A stretch of DNA of 64,000 bases from positions 1 to 64,000 of the forward strand of contig CBFHMG010000001.1 in NCBI GenBank assembly GCA_965656935.1, given 5' to 3'. The notes under the pieces were generated by a model that was not told where the DNA came from, ran no database searches, and worked only from the letters and a program-made list of their open reading frames with translations. Both the position numbers and the translations under genes were made by a program. The stretch is from M30B80 sp965656935. GTDB taxonomy: Bacteria; Pseudomonadota; Alphaproteobacteria; Rhodobacterales; Rhodobacteraceae. Positions 41,465 through 49,857 of the stretch are shown piece after piece; the stretch's first letter is position 1, and every line of letters starts with the position of its first letter.

Positions 41465-42583
41465 TTACTGAGCGAGCCATGCCTGGAAACGTGCATCCAG
41501 ATCGTCGCGGTAATCTGCCCACCACTCGTAGTTGAACAGGAATGTGTTCACCGAGTTTGCAGGGTCTGTTGGCATATGTGGCGCCATTTCGATGCCGAGA
41601 TCGGCATGTGTGCCAACCAGCGGAGCCGAGGAGGCGCGTGCAGGGCCGTAGGAGATGTACTGGGCCTGATCCGCCAGACGCTGAGTGTCTGTCGCGAAGC
41701 GCAGGAAGTCCAGTGCACGGGCTTCACGCTCAGGCGAAAGACCTGCTGGAATGATCCAACCGTCAAGGTCGAACATCTGCCAGTCCCAGAGCATTGCAAC
41801 AGGCTGGTCCTGCTCTTCGATCAGCGAGAACAGACGACCGTTATAGGTCGAACCGATCAGCGCTTCGCCATCGGCCAGACGCTGGGGTGTTTCCGCACCA
41901 GCGGTCCACCAGATGGTGTCTGCACGGATGGTGTCGAGCTTGGCGAATGCCTGCGCGATGCCTTCTTCGGTTTCGAGGGTGTCATAGACATCTTCGATGG
42001 CCACACCGTCACAGATCAGAGCCCATTCGAGGTTCGCGATCGGACGACGCTCGAGCGAGCGAGTGCCAGGGAAGGTTTCGGTGTCGAACACGTCACAAAC
42101 GCTTGTTGGCGCTGCGCCATTCCATTCGGCCACATCGGTGCGATAGCCGAAGGTCGTCGAATAGACGATCTGCGGAACAAAGCAGTCGGAGACGATCAGA
42201 TTGCCGAAATCCTCGGTTGCCGGTGTTCCATCAGGTGCTGGCTCCAGCATCTCGTCATGGTCGATTTCCAGCGCGAGGCCTTCGTCGCAAAGACGCATGG
42301 CGTCTGCCGCAACAACATCAACAACATCCCATGTGACGTTGCCAGCTTCGTTCATGGCGCGCAGGCGTGCCACGGCTTCGGCCGAGCTTTCGTCCCAAAT
42401 CACTTCGAGACCGTCATTCATTGCAGCATAGGGCTGTGCATAGGCACGGTCCTGGCTCACCTGGTAGGCACCGCCCCAGGATACGAGCGTCATGGTATCG
42501 GCCATATGGCCATCCGCCAGCGCCATTGCCGGGAAGGCAAGTGCTGCGCCGGTGCTCAGAAGCAAGGCTGATTTAAGTTTCAT
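41465..42583 (-). CDS. PotD-like periplasmic substrate-binding protein
   Basis: A 372-residue extracellular solute-binding protein of the polyamine/PotD-PotF type. The signal peptide is MKLKSALLLSTGAALAFPAMALA (cleavage near residue 23). The mature chain has TLVSWGGAYQVSQDRAYAQPY, WDVVDVVAADAMRLC and TIWWTAGAETPQRLADGE, all characteristic. Two cysteines (SDCFVPQ, TSVCDVF) may pair. It follows the ATPase gene and is separated from DUF1330 by about 150 bases that include a GC-rich inverted repeat (41413-41435). Confidence 0.9.
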   Translation of the reverse strand: MKLKSALLLSTGAALAFPAMALADGHMADTMTLVSWGGAYQVSQDRAYAQPYAAMNDGLEVIWDESSAEAVARLRAMNEAGNVTWDVVDVVAADAMRLCDEGLALEIDHDEMLEPAPDGTPATEDFGNLIVSDCFVPQIVYSTTFGYRTDVAEWNGAAPTSVCDVFDTETFPGTRSLERRPIANLEWALICDGVAIEDVYDTLETEEGIAQAFAKLDTIRADTIWWTAGAETPQRLADGEALIGSTYNGRLFSLIEEQDQPVAMLWDWQMFDLDGWIIPAGLSPEREARALDFLRFATDTQRLADQAQYISYGPARASSAPLVGTHADLGIEMAPHMPTDPANSVNTFLFNYEWWADYRDDLDARFQAWLAQ

Positions 42584-42676
42584 TGGTAGTTCCTCTTCTC
42601 TTGGACAGTATTTTGTTTTTGGTCTTATTATTATTGGGCATCACGGCACGGAATGCGCCGCGACACCAAAAAGGGT

Positions 42677-43774
42677 TCAGGCATCAAGCGCGCGGCAATC
42701 TTGCGGGCGCCAGCCAATCTCGATTTGCTCACCAGGCTTGAGACGACGCTGGTCAGGGGCATTCCGTGTTTTGATGATAAAGTCGGAATTGCCCGCAACC
42801 CGCAGACGTGTGCGGTAGATGTCGCCCATATAGATGAACTCCAACACCTCGGCCTTGAGCGTATGCGCATCATCGGCAAGCCGGTCCTTGTTATATTCCA
42901 CGCGCTCAGGGCGGATGGAGACAAGCGTCCGGTCACCGACTTTGTCGACATTCACAGGGACGGCATCGATCAATTCGCCGCCATCCAATTGCACGACACA
43001 GGCATCCTTGGTGATCTTGGTCACCACGCCTTCCATCGTGTTATTTTCACCAATGAACTGGGCTACAAAACTGTTCTTTGGCTGTTCATAAAGCGTATCT
43101 GGCGGATCAAGCTGCTGGATGCGCCCATCATCAAAAACGGCAACGCGGTCCGACATGGTCAAGGCCTCGGTCTGGTCATGGGTCACATAGACCGTCGTGA
43201 TCCCGAGGTTATGGGCCAGATTCGTAATCTCGAATTGCATATGTTCGCGCAGCTGCTTGTCGAGCGCGCCGAGCGGCTCATCCATCAAGACCAGCTCAGG
43301 CTCGAACACCAAAGCGCGCGCAAGTGCGATGCGCTGCTGCTGACCGCCCGAAAGCTGCGCAGGACGGCGGCCGCCGAACTCGCCCATCTGCACCATATCC
43401 AGCGCGCGTTTGATCTTGGCTTCGCGATCCGATTTGCCAAGCCCGCGCACCTCAAGAGGGAAGGACAGGTTTTCCGCCACAGTCATATGCGGGAACAAGG
43501 CGTAGTTCTGGAACACCATCCCGATGCCGCGCTTATGGGGCGGGATATTGTTGATCGGCTTGCCTTGCAGAAGGATCTCGCCATGGGTGGCGGTCTCAAA
43601 ACCGGCCAGCATCATCAAGCAGGTGGTCTTGCCCGAGCCCGATGGCCCAAGCATCGTTAGAAACTCGCCCTGACCAATGCTGAGGTTCAAATCTTTGACG
43701 ACAAGCGTTTCGCCGTCGTAGCTTTTTTGCACACGTTCAAACGCGACAAACGCATCATTCTTGTCTTCGGACAA
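42677..43774 (-). CDS. PotA-like polyamine-type ABC transporter ATP-binding protein
   Basis: A 365-residue ABC ATPase with a C-terminal TOBE domain (about 290-360). Walker A is GPSGSGKTT, the signature is LSGGQQQRIALARAL and Walker B is LVLMDEPLGALD. The start is set at the TTG at 43774 (LSEDKNDAFVAFERVQKSYDG), which follows an AGAAGAGG ribosome binding site and matches the usual N-terminus. In-frame ATGs further up (43837, 43819, 43813) would add an unusual basic extension. It is the first gene of the operon and diverges from the MsbA-like gene. Confidence 0.9.
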   Translation of the reverse strand: MSEDKNDAFVAFERVQKSYDGETLVVKDLNLSIGQGEFLTMLGPSGSGKTTCLMMLAGFETATHGEILLQGKPINNIPPHKRGIGMVFQNYALFPHMTVAENLSFPLEVRGLGKSDREAKIKRALDMVQMGEFGGRRPAQLSGGQQQRIALARALVFEPELVLMDEPLGALDKQLREHMQFEITNLAHNLGITTVYVTHDQTEALTMSDRVAVFDDGRIQQLDPPDTLYEQPKNSFVAQFIGENNTMEGVVTKITKDACVVQLDGGELIDAVPVNVDKVGDRTLVSIRPERVEYNKDRLADDAHTLKAEVLEFIYMGDIYRTRLRVAGNSDFIIKTRNAPDQRRLKPGEQIEIGWRPQDCRALDA

Positions 43775-44078
43775 GGCTAACCTCTTCTGTTGTGCTGTGG
43801 TGTTTCCCCACATTTTCATCAACCTAATCAGCCGCAATCAAGATTTACAACCGGAAAGGTATAATTTGGCCAATCGCACTTATTTGGGCACAATTTGCAG
43901 GCCATAAGGCTCAAAAAGCGGCTCTTTGCAAATCATTGCCGACACGCAAGGAGGCTTCTGTGCTTGTCTGGCTATCCAGCTTGCACTAACCCGCTGCACA
44001 CCGCGCGCGACATGAGACAGCTATGGAATACAGCCAGCGCAGCCCATATGTTGCAGGCCGAATAAAGTGGAAAAGACG
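43775..44078. other. Divergent promoter region between transporter operon and ABC exporter
   Basis: About 300 bases with AT-rich stretches suitable for promoters in both directions. A 19-codon frame at 44023-44082 (MEYSQRSPYVAGRIKWKRR) overlaps the exporter start as ATGA and could be a coupled leader, but it has no clear ribosome binding site. No other gene is supported. Confidence 0.4.
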
Positions 44079-45845
44079 ATGAGCAGCGACCTAAGCGCCA
44101 GCGATAAGAAAAGCACCGAACTGGTCACACGGCTATGGCGCGACCATGTTGCCAAATACTGGCCGATTTTGACGCTGGCCTTGATCCTGATGAGCCTTGA
44201 GGGCGCGGCGCTTGGCGCATTCGCATGGCTGGTGCGCCCGCTATTCGATGAATTATTCGCCGCCCAATCCATGGACGGGATCGGATGGGTGGTGGCCGCG
44301 ATTGGTGCTATGTTCGCCTTCCGCGCGATTGCGGGCTTTTTGCACCGCATCATTATCGCAGGGGTTGGCCTGCGCGTGACCAATGCGCTGCAAGTGCGGC
44401 TGGTCAAACATATCCTCGGGCTCGACAGCTCTTTTTTTGCCATCAATCCCCCCGGCTCTCTGATCGAGCGGGTGCGCGGCGATACGATGACGCTGCAATC
44501 GGCCTCCACCTCGGTTCTGTTATCGCTCGGGCGCGACTCGGTCGCTTTGATCTCCCTGACCATTGTGATGCTACTCACCGATTGGAGCTGGACCTTGGTC
44601 GCACTGGTCGGTGTGCCGCTTTTGATCCTGCCCATGTCTGCCCTTTTGCGCCTGATCCGCCGCACGGCCTTTGCCGCGCGCGACACCGCTGCCCTTTTGA
44701 CCACGCGGCTGGACGAGATGTTTCACGGCGTCCAATCCATCAAGGTAAACCGCCTTGAGGCCACCGAGACGGAACGCTTTGCCAAGGACACCCGCCGTTT
44801 TCTGCGGTTTCAATTGCGCTCCTCTGCGGGGCAAGCGGCGAACCCCTCGCTGATTGATCTGCTCTCGGGGTTGGGCTTTGTGGCCGTCACCCTGTTCGGG
44901 GCTGAGGCGATCATCAATGGCGAGAAAACGGTGGGGGAATTCATGTCCTTCATCACAGCGCTTTCGCTGATGTTCGACCCGCTCAAGCGCTTGTCCAATA
45001 CCGCGGGCGGCCTGCAAGCGGCCGCCGCCTCGTTGGATCGTCTTTATACGGCACTTGAGGTCACGCCAAAAATCACCTCGCCCGCCAATCCCAAACCCCT
45101 GCACGCGGGCGATATCCGTTTTGAAGCGGCCGAGTTTGCCTATGGCGATGCGCCCGTTCTGCGCGGGCTAGACCTGACCGCGCTGGAAGGCAAGACCACC
45201 GCGATCGTGGGCCCCTCAGGGGCGGGCAAGACCACCGTTTTCGGCCTGCTCACCCGCTTGATTGATCCCGTTGCGGGCAAGGTCACGATCGGGGGCACCC
45301 AGATCAATGAGGTGTCGCTGGAAGACCTGCGCAACAGCATCGCAGTGGTCGGGCAGGAAACGGCGCTGTTTGATCAAACCATTGCCGAGAATATCCGCAT
45401 GGGCCGCCTTGACGCGACAGATGCTGAAATCCGCGAGGCCGCCGCTGCCGCCCATATCCTCGAATTCACCGATGCCTTGCCCGAGGGGTTGGAAACGCCT
45501 GTGGGCCCGCGCGGGTCCTCCTTGTCGGGCGGCCAACGCCAGCGCGTGGCGATTGCGCGCGCGATGCTAAAGAAAGCACCGATCCTGTTGCTGGACGAGC
45601 CGACCTCGGCGCTGGATACGCAATCCGAGAAACTGGTGCAGGAGGCCTTGGCGCGCCTGTCCGAGGGGCGCACGACACTGGTGATCGCGCATCGTCTGTC
45701 CACGGTGCGCGAGGCCGATCTGATTGTGGTGATGGACCACGGGCGCGTTGTGGAACAAGGCACCCATGACACGCTCATCGCGCAAGACGGAGCCTATGCC
45801 CGCCTCAATGCACTGCAATCGGCGGGGATTGAGACATCGCTATAA
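44079..45845 (+). CDS. MsbA-like ABC exporter (permease-ATPase fusion)
   Basis: A 588-residue half-transporter. Six membrane helices (about residues 25-310) with the ABC_membrane fold are followed by an ATPase domain (about 335-585). Walker A is GPSGAGKTTVF, the signature is SLSGGQRQRVAIARAM, Walker B is ILLLDEPTSALD and the switch histidine is in IAHRLSTV. The sequence most resembles lipid A/lipid flippase MsbA and relatives, but no lipid A genes are adjacent, so a multidrug or other lipid substrate is possible. The ATG at 44079 is preferred; a GTG at 44067 would add four residues. Confidence 0.88.
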   Translation: MSSDLSASDKKSTELVTRLWRDHVAKYWPILTLALILMSLEGAALGAFAWLVRPLFDELFAAQSMDGIGWVVAAIGAMFAFRAIAGFLHRIIIAGVGLRVTNALQVRLVKHILGLDSSFFAINPPGSLIERVRGDTMTLQSASTSVLLSLGRDSVALISLTIVMLLTDWSWTLVALVGVPLLILPMSALLRLIRRTAFAARDTAALLTTRLDEMFHGVQSIKVNRLEATETERFAKDTRRFLRFQLRSSAGQAANPSLIDLLSGLGFVAVTLFGAEAIINGEKTVGEFMSFITALSLMFDPLKRLSNTAGGLQAAAASLDRLYTALEVTPKITSPANPKPLHAGDIRFEAAEFAYGDAPVLRGLDLTALEGKTTAIVGPSGAGKTTVFGLLTRLIDPVAGKVTIGGTQINEVSLEDLRNSIAVVGQETALFDQTIAENIRMGRLDATDAEIREAAAAAHILEFTDALPEGLETPVGPRGSSLSGGQRQRVAIARAMLKKAPILLLDEPTSALDTQSEKLVQEALARLSEGRTTLVIAHRLSTVREADLIVVMDHGRVVEQGTHDTLIAQDGAYARLNALQSAGIETSL

Positions 45846-46130
45846 GGGGCGACGACTGGCGGGAGATTTCTGCGCTGGCGCAAGGTTCCTGATCTGCCGC
45901 TGTTGTGCTTGTGTCGTTTGAATTAAGGGCCGAGCGTTGGGTATGCGCAGGGAGCGGAGCAAAGTTGCGGTCGTTTTCCGAAAACGGCCATTCGTGCAAT
46001 ATGTAGCGAATGGCAGGTTTGAGCCCATAATTCCAAATGCTGCACGACGCACGAATGTCCGGTAGCAATGCGCCGTTCTTCCCATCCTGCGTGTTGAAAC
46101 TCGAAATTTGGAAGGCCATGGCATCGTCAA
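45846..46130. other. Intergenic region with paired inverted repeats
   Basis: Nearly 290 bases without a supported gene. It contains CGTTTTC-C-GAAAACG (45972-45986) directly followed by GCCATTCG...CGAATGGC (45987-46014, 8-base arms, 12-base loop). These may be a degenerate intergenic repeat unit; a related sequence (AGCGAATGTCCGCTCCGTCC) appears near 46655-46675 in the gap after the GNAT gene start. Minus-strand frames here look like chance. Confidence 0.35.
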
Positions 46131-46571
46131 CTACTGTGATTTTGTCCATCGGTGTTCGACATCGACGAGAGCTGTTCCCTCTTCGGTTTCGCGAGAAACT
46201 TCGACACAGCCTTCTCGTCGGTAGAACTTGCGAGCGCGGGGGTTTTGTTCATAGGCCCACACCGTAATCCATTTTCGATCTACCTTGGCCATATCGAGCA
46301 AGGATTTCCCGACACCGCGGCCTCTTGCTTCGCGAGAAACATATAGACCGGTAATGTTGTCGTCTTGTCGGACGCAAAACCCGACGACTTTGCCGTTTTC
46401 TTCGGCAACCCAAGAGGTTTCGACGTTAAGCAAACAACCTGTCCACCATTCCACCAATCGCTCAAACTCATGCAGAGGTCCTAGCCAAGGTGTCTCTGTG
46501 CCATGCTCACGGACAATGCTTGCGCATGCACTCCCATCGCGTCCCTCAGCAAGTCGGTAATTGAACGTCAT
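46131..46571 (-). CDS. GNAT-family N-acetyltransferase
   Basis: A 146-residue acetyltransferase. The acetyl-CoA binding motif A is visible as LYVSREARGRGVGKSLLDMA (about residues 75-95, with the RGxGxG/S core), followed by the motif B strand ITVWAYEQNPRARKFYRREGCVEV. Its substrate is unknown. It stands alone between the exporter and the CopD/HemJ-like gene, and its codon use is slightly more AT-rich than that of neighbours, so recent acquisition is possible. Confidence 0.85.
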   Translation of the reverse strand: MTFNYRLAEGRDGSACASIVREHGTETPWLGPLHEFERLVEWWTGCLLNVETSWVAEENGKVVGFCVRQDDNITGLYVSREARGRGVGKSLLDMAKVDRKWITVWAYEQNPRARKFYRREGCVEVSRETEEGTALVDVEHRWTKSQ

Positions 46572-46689
46572 GAAGGCTCCGATAGCTTTCTTCGAATGCT
46601 CCGCTTCCCAAAGATAACCAGAAAGGCCTCTGAAAGCAGCCCTTGGGGTATAGGCAGCGAATGTCCGCTCCGTCCCGCACAGCCGCCCT

Positions 46690-47100
46690 CTAGAACGGCT
46701 TGAAGACCACGATAAAAAGCACGCCGATCGCGCCCAAGACGCTGAGCTCGTTATAGACGCGCAGGTAGAAATCGCTCTCGGTGAAGATGCCTTTGCGGGC
46801 GCGCAGGACCAAGCGGCCCGTCCAGCCGTAATGGGCCGCCAGCGCGGCCACTATGGCCAGTTTGACCCAGACCCAAGCGGGAAAGCCCCAATACCAGCCG
46901 AGCCAAATCCCCGACAGGATCGCGATGACGCCAAGGCCGAGCGAAAAGCGGTAGATGCGGATTGTCAGGTCACCCGTGGGGCCAAATTCGCCCAAACGCG
47001 CCCATTCCCGTTTCCAGTAAATGATCGCACGCGGCACCGCGAAGATGCCGGTCATCCATCCAAGGACACAGAGCAGATGAAGAACCTTAATCCAATCCAT
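46690..47100 (-). CDS. CopD/HemJ-like four-helix membrane protein
   Basis: A 136-residue integral membrane protein with four predicted helices (VLHLLCVLGWMTGIFAVPRAI, FSLGLGVIAILSGIWLGWYWG, VWVKLAIVAALAAHYGWTG, VLGAIGVLFIVVFKPF). A histidine in the first helix (LHLL) and a conserved WVKL lysine match the CopD/HemJ (protoporphyrinogen oxidase-like) superfamily. It lacks the longer loops of typical HemJ, so I would not claim haem synthesis. It is divergent from glcD. It may bind haem or take part in copper or redox handling at the membrane. Confidence 0.7.
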   Translation of the reverse strand: MDWIKVLHLLCVLGWMTGIFAVPRAIIYWKREWARLGEFGPTGDLTIRIYRFSLGLGVIAILSGIWLGWYWGFPAWVWVKLAIVAALAAHYGWTGRLVLRARKGIFTESDFYLRVYNELSVLGAIGVLFIVVFKPF

Positions 47101-47179
47101 GCCGACTTCCTGCCTTGAATGTCGGGCTTGTGCAATCGGTGCCGAAAGGCTTTTGGCTTTTCCTTGTCGAATGTGTTAA

Positions 47180-47202
47180 ATTGGTCTAGAAATATTACCA
47201 AT
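47180..47202 (+). promoter_or_regulatory. Inverted repeat upstream of glcD
   Basis: ATTGGT and ACCAAT are perfect inverted half-sites separated by 11 bases, ending 22 bases before the glcD start and just before an AGGAGGAG ribosome binding site. GntR regulators of the GlcC/PdhR/LldR group recognise TTGGT...ACCAA half-sites, although usually with a shorter gap. A role in glycolate or lactate control is plausible. Confidence 0.4.
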
Positions 47203-47223
47203 ACCTGAGGAGGAGACGGAATC

Positions 47224-48663
47224 ATGGACATGCCAGCCCCCAATCCGGCCATTCTTGCGCGCAAGCCAAGGATTGTTGAGCGTTTGCTATCTGTGCTCCC
47301 CGCTGATGCCGTCATCCATGAAGATATCGAGACGCGCGCCTATGAATGTGATGCGCTGACGGCCTATCGCTGCCCGCCTTTGGCGGCTGTGCTGCCCTCC
47401 TCGACGCAAGAAGTCTCGGCTGTTCTCAAGATTTGTCATGAGGAAGGCGTGCCTGTTGTGCCGCGCGGGTCGGGAACCTCGCTTGCGGGTGGGGCTTTGC
47501 CCACGGCGGATTGCGTGATCCTTGGGGTGGCGCGTCTGAGTGACGTGCTTGAAACCGATTATGACAACCGCTTTATTCGCGTTCAAACGGGGCGCACCAA
47601 TCTAAGCGTGACAGGCGCTGTCGAGGAGAATGATTTCTTCTATGCGCCCGATCCCTCCAGCCAGTTGGCCTGTGCCATTGCGGGCAATATCGGGATGAAT
47701 TCGGGCGGCGCGCATTGCCTGAAATACGGTGTGACCACCAATAACCTGCTCGGCGTTACCATGGTGATGATGGATGGCAGCATCGTCGAAATTGGCGGCG
47801 CGCATCTGGATGCAGGCGGGCTTGATCTGCTGGGTGTGATTTGTGGCAGCGAAGGCCAGCTTGGCGTGGTGACCGAGGCGACCCTGCGCATCCTGCGCAA
47901 GCCCGAGGGCGCGCGCCCTGTTCTGATCGCCTTTGACAGCAATGAGGTCGCGGGGGAATGCGTCTCTGACATCATCAAAGCGGGCGTATTGCCCGTGGCG
48001 ATCGAGTTCATGGACAGACCCTGCATCGAGGCGACCGAGGCGTTCGCCAAAGCGGGCTATCCAATGTGCGAGGCCCTTTTGATCGTCGAGGTCGAAGGCT
48101 CCGAGGCCGAGATTGTCGAGCAATTGGGCCTGATCAAGCAGATCGCCCTGCGCCATAACCCTGTCGAATTCCGCGAGGCCGAAGATGCCGATCAGGCCGC
48201 GCGCATCTGGTTGGGCCGCAAATCAGCCTTTGGGGCGATGGGGCAGATCAATGATTATATGTGCCTTGATGGCACGATCCCCGTCTCCAGCCTGCCTTTC
48301 GTGCTGCGCCGCATTGGCGAGATGTCGAAGGAATACGGGCTGGATGTGGCCAATGTTTTCCATGCGGGCGATGGCAATATGCACCCGCTGATCCTGTTTG
48401 ATGCCAATAAAGAAGGCGATCTGGAGCTTTGCGAAGCTTTCGGCGCGGATATCCTGAAGCTCTGTGTCGAGGTGGGTGGCTGTCTGACCGGTGAGCATGG
48501 TGTGGGGATCGAAAAACGCGATCTGATGACCACGCAATTCGCCCCTGAAGATCTCGAGGCGCAGATGCAGGTGAAGGATGTGTTTGATCCGCAATGGTTG
48601 CTGAACCCCGCCAAGGTGTTTCCGCTGGCCGCATCGCAACGCCGCAGGGAAATCGCGGCCTGA
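47224..48663 (+). CDS. glcD: Glycolate oxidase FAD-linked subunit GlcD
   Basis: A 479-residue FAD-linked oxidase that oxidises glycolate (or D-lactate) to glyoxylate. The FAD-binding PCMH domain (about residues 55-235) contains VVPRGSGTSLAGGALPT and PDPSSQLACAIAGNIGMNSGGAHCLKYG. The C-terminal domain has VANVFHAGDGNMHPLILFD and GGCLTGEHGVGIEKRD, typical of GlcD. It is the first gene of glcDEF with a strong ribosome binding site. The electron path goes through GlcF to the respiratory chain. Confidence 0.94.
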   Translation: MDMPAPNPAILARKPRIVERLLSVLPADAVIHEDIETRAYECDALTAYRCPPLAAVLPSSTQEVSAVLKICHEEGVPVVPRGSGTSLAGGALPTADCVILGVARLSDVLETDYDNRFIRVQTGRTNLSVTGAVEENDFFYAPDPSSQLACAIAGNIGMNSGGAHCLKYGVTTNNLLGVTMVMMDGSIVEIGGAHLDAGGLDLLGVICGSEGQLGVVTEATLRILRKPEGARPVLIAFDSNEVAGECVSDIIKAGVLPVAIEFMDRPCIEATEAFAKAGYPMCEALLIVEVEGSEAEIVEQLGLIKQIALRHNPVEFREAEDADQAARIWLGRKSAFGAMGQINDYMCLDGTIPVSSLPFVLRRIGEMSKEYGLDVANVFHAGDGNMHPLILFDANKEGDLELCEAFGADILKLCVEVGGCLTGEHGVGIEKRDLMTTQFAPEDLEAQMQVKDVFDPQWLLNPAKVFPLAASQRRREIAA

Positions 48664-48715
48664 CGGCGCTGCCATTTACCCAAGCCAATGCCGCCAAGAT
48701 GAAGGAGCAGGTTCC

Positions 48716-49843
48716 GTGCTGAGCCCGACCACCGAAAAAGACCTGCAAGATGCCATCGCCTCGGCCAAAGGACCGCTGCGCGTGATGGGCGGCGGAACAC
48801 GGCCCATTGGCAAACCTCTCGCGGGGGAGGTGCTGTCGGTGGCGGAGATGTCGGGGATCACACTTTATGAACCTGGATCGCTGACAATCGTGGCGCAAGC
48901 GGGCACGCCTTTGGCAGAAATCGAAGCCGCTTTGGCCGCCGATAACCAGCGCTTGCCCTTCGAGCCGATGGATCACCGCAAGCTTTTGGGCAGCGATGGC
49001 GCCCCTACAATCGGTGGCGTTGTGGCCTCGAATGCGTCGGGTCCCAGACGTATTCAGGTGGGCGCCGCGCGTGACAGTTTGATTGGCGTGCGCTTCGTAG
49101 ATGGGCAGGGCACAGCCGTTAAAAACGGTGGCCGCGTGATGAAAAACGTGACGGGCTATGATCTCGTCAAGTTGATGGCGGGTAGCTGGGGCACGCTTGG
49201 CGTGCTCTCGGAGGTGTCTTTCAAGGTCTTGCCCGATGTTGAAAGCCGCGCTTGCGTGATGCTGGACGGGCTTGGCGATGCGCAGGCGGTTGAGGCGATG
49301 TGCTTGGCGCTTGCCTCCCCCTTTGAGGTGACGGGCGCCGCGCATCTGCCGAAAGGGCCTGAGGGGCAGCCTGTAACGCTGCTGCGCTTGGAGGGTTTCG
49401 CGGAAAGTGTGGCCTACCGCACTGCGCAACTCTGCGCGCTGCTGGACCGGTTTGGTCAAACGCGGGTTGAGACGGAGGCGGAGCAGGTCAAATCAATCTG
49501 GCGCGCCATACGCGATGTTGAGGACTTTGCAGATCGCGCGGGGGATGTCTGGCGCATCTCGGTCAAGCCGACCGACGGCCCAGAAATCGCGGAACGTATC
49601 GGGGCCGAAGTGATTTATGACTGGGGCGGGGGCCTGATTTGGGCCTTGGCACCTGAAGGGGCTGATGTCAGGGCCAAGCTTAGTGCCTTCGGGGGCCACG
49701 CGACCTTGATCCGCGCCAGTGAGGATACACGCGCCAATATGCCCGTCTTCCAGCCCGAGCCTGCGCCATTGGCCAAACTCACCCAAGGATTACGCGCGAA
49801 ATTTGACCCGCGCGGCATTTTGAACCCCGGCCTGATGGGCTGA
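48716..49843 (+). CDS. glcE: Glycolate oxidase FAD-binding subunit GlcE
   Basis: A 375-residue subunit with a single FAD-binding domain (about residues 10-180) and no full C-terminal oxidase domain, as usual for GlcE. Markers are MGGGTRPIGKPLAGEVL, FEPMDHRKLLGSDGAPTIGG and RVMKNVTGYDLVKLMAGSWGTLG. The start is a GTG at 48716 preceded by AAGGAGCAGG. It lies between glcD and glcF and is required for activity of the complex. Confidence 0.93.
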   Translation: MLSPTTEKDLQDAIASAKGPLRVMGGGTRPIGKPLAGEVLSVAEMSGITLYEPGSLTIVAQAGTPLAEIEAALAADNQRLPFEPMDHRKLLGSDGAPTIGGVVASNASGPRRIQVGAARDSLIGVRFVDGQGTAVKNGGRVMKNVTGYDLVKLMAGSWGTLGVLSEVSFKVLPDVESRACVMLDGLGDAQAVEAMCLALASPFEVTGAAHLPKGPEGQPVTLLRLEGFAESVAYRTAQLCALLDRFGQTRVETEAEQVKSIWRAIRDVEDFADRAGDVWRISVKPTDGPEIAERIGAEVIYDWGGGLIWALAPEGADVRAKLSAFGGHATLIRASEDTRANMPVFQPEPAPLAKLTQGLRAKFDPRGILNPGLMG

Positions 49844-49857
49844 AGGACCACGAGATT

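Noticed and set aside
46690..47100. Calling the four-helix protein HemJ
   Set aside because: Only the superfamily-level helix pattern and a histidine match; it is too short and diverged to claim protoporphyrinogen oxidation.
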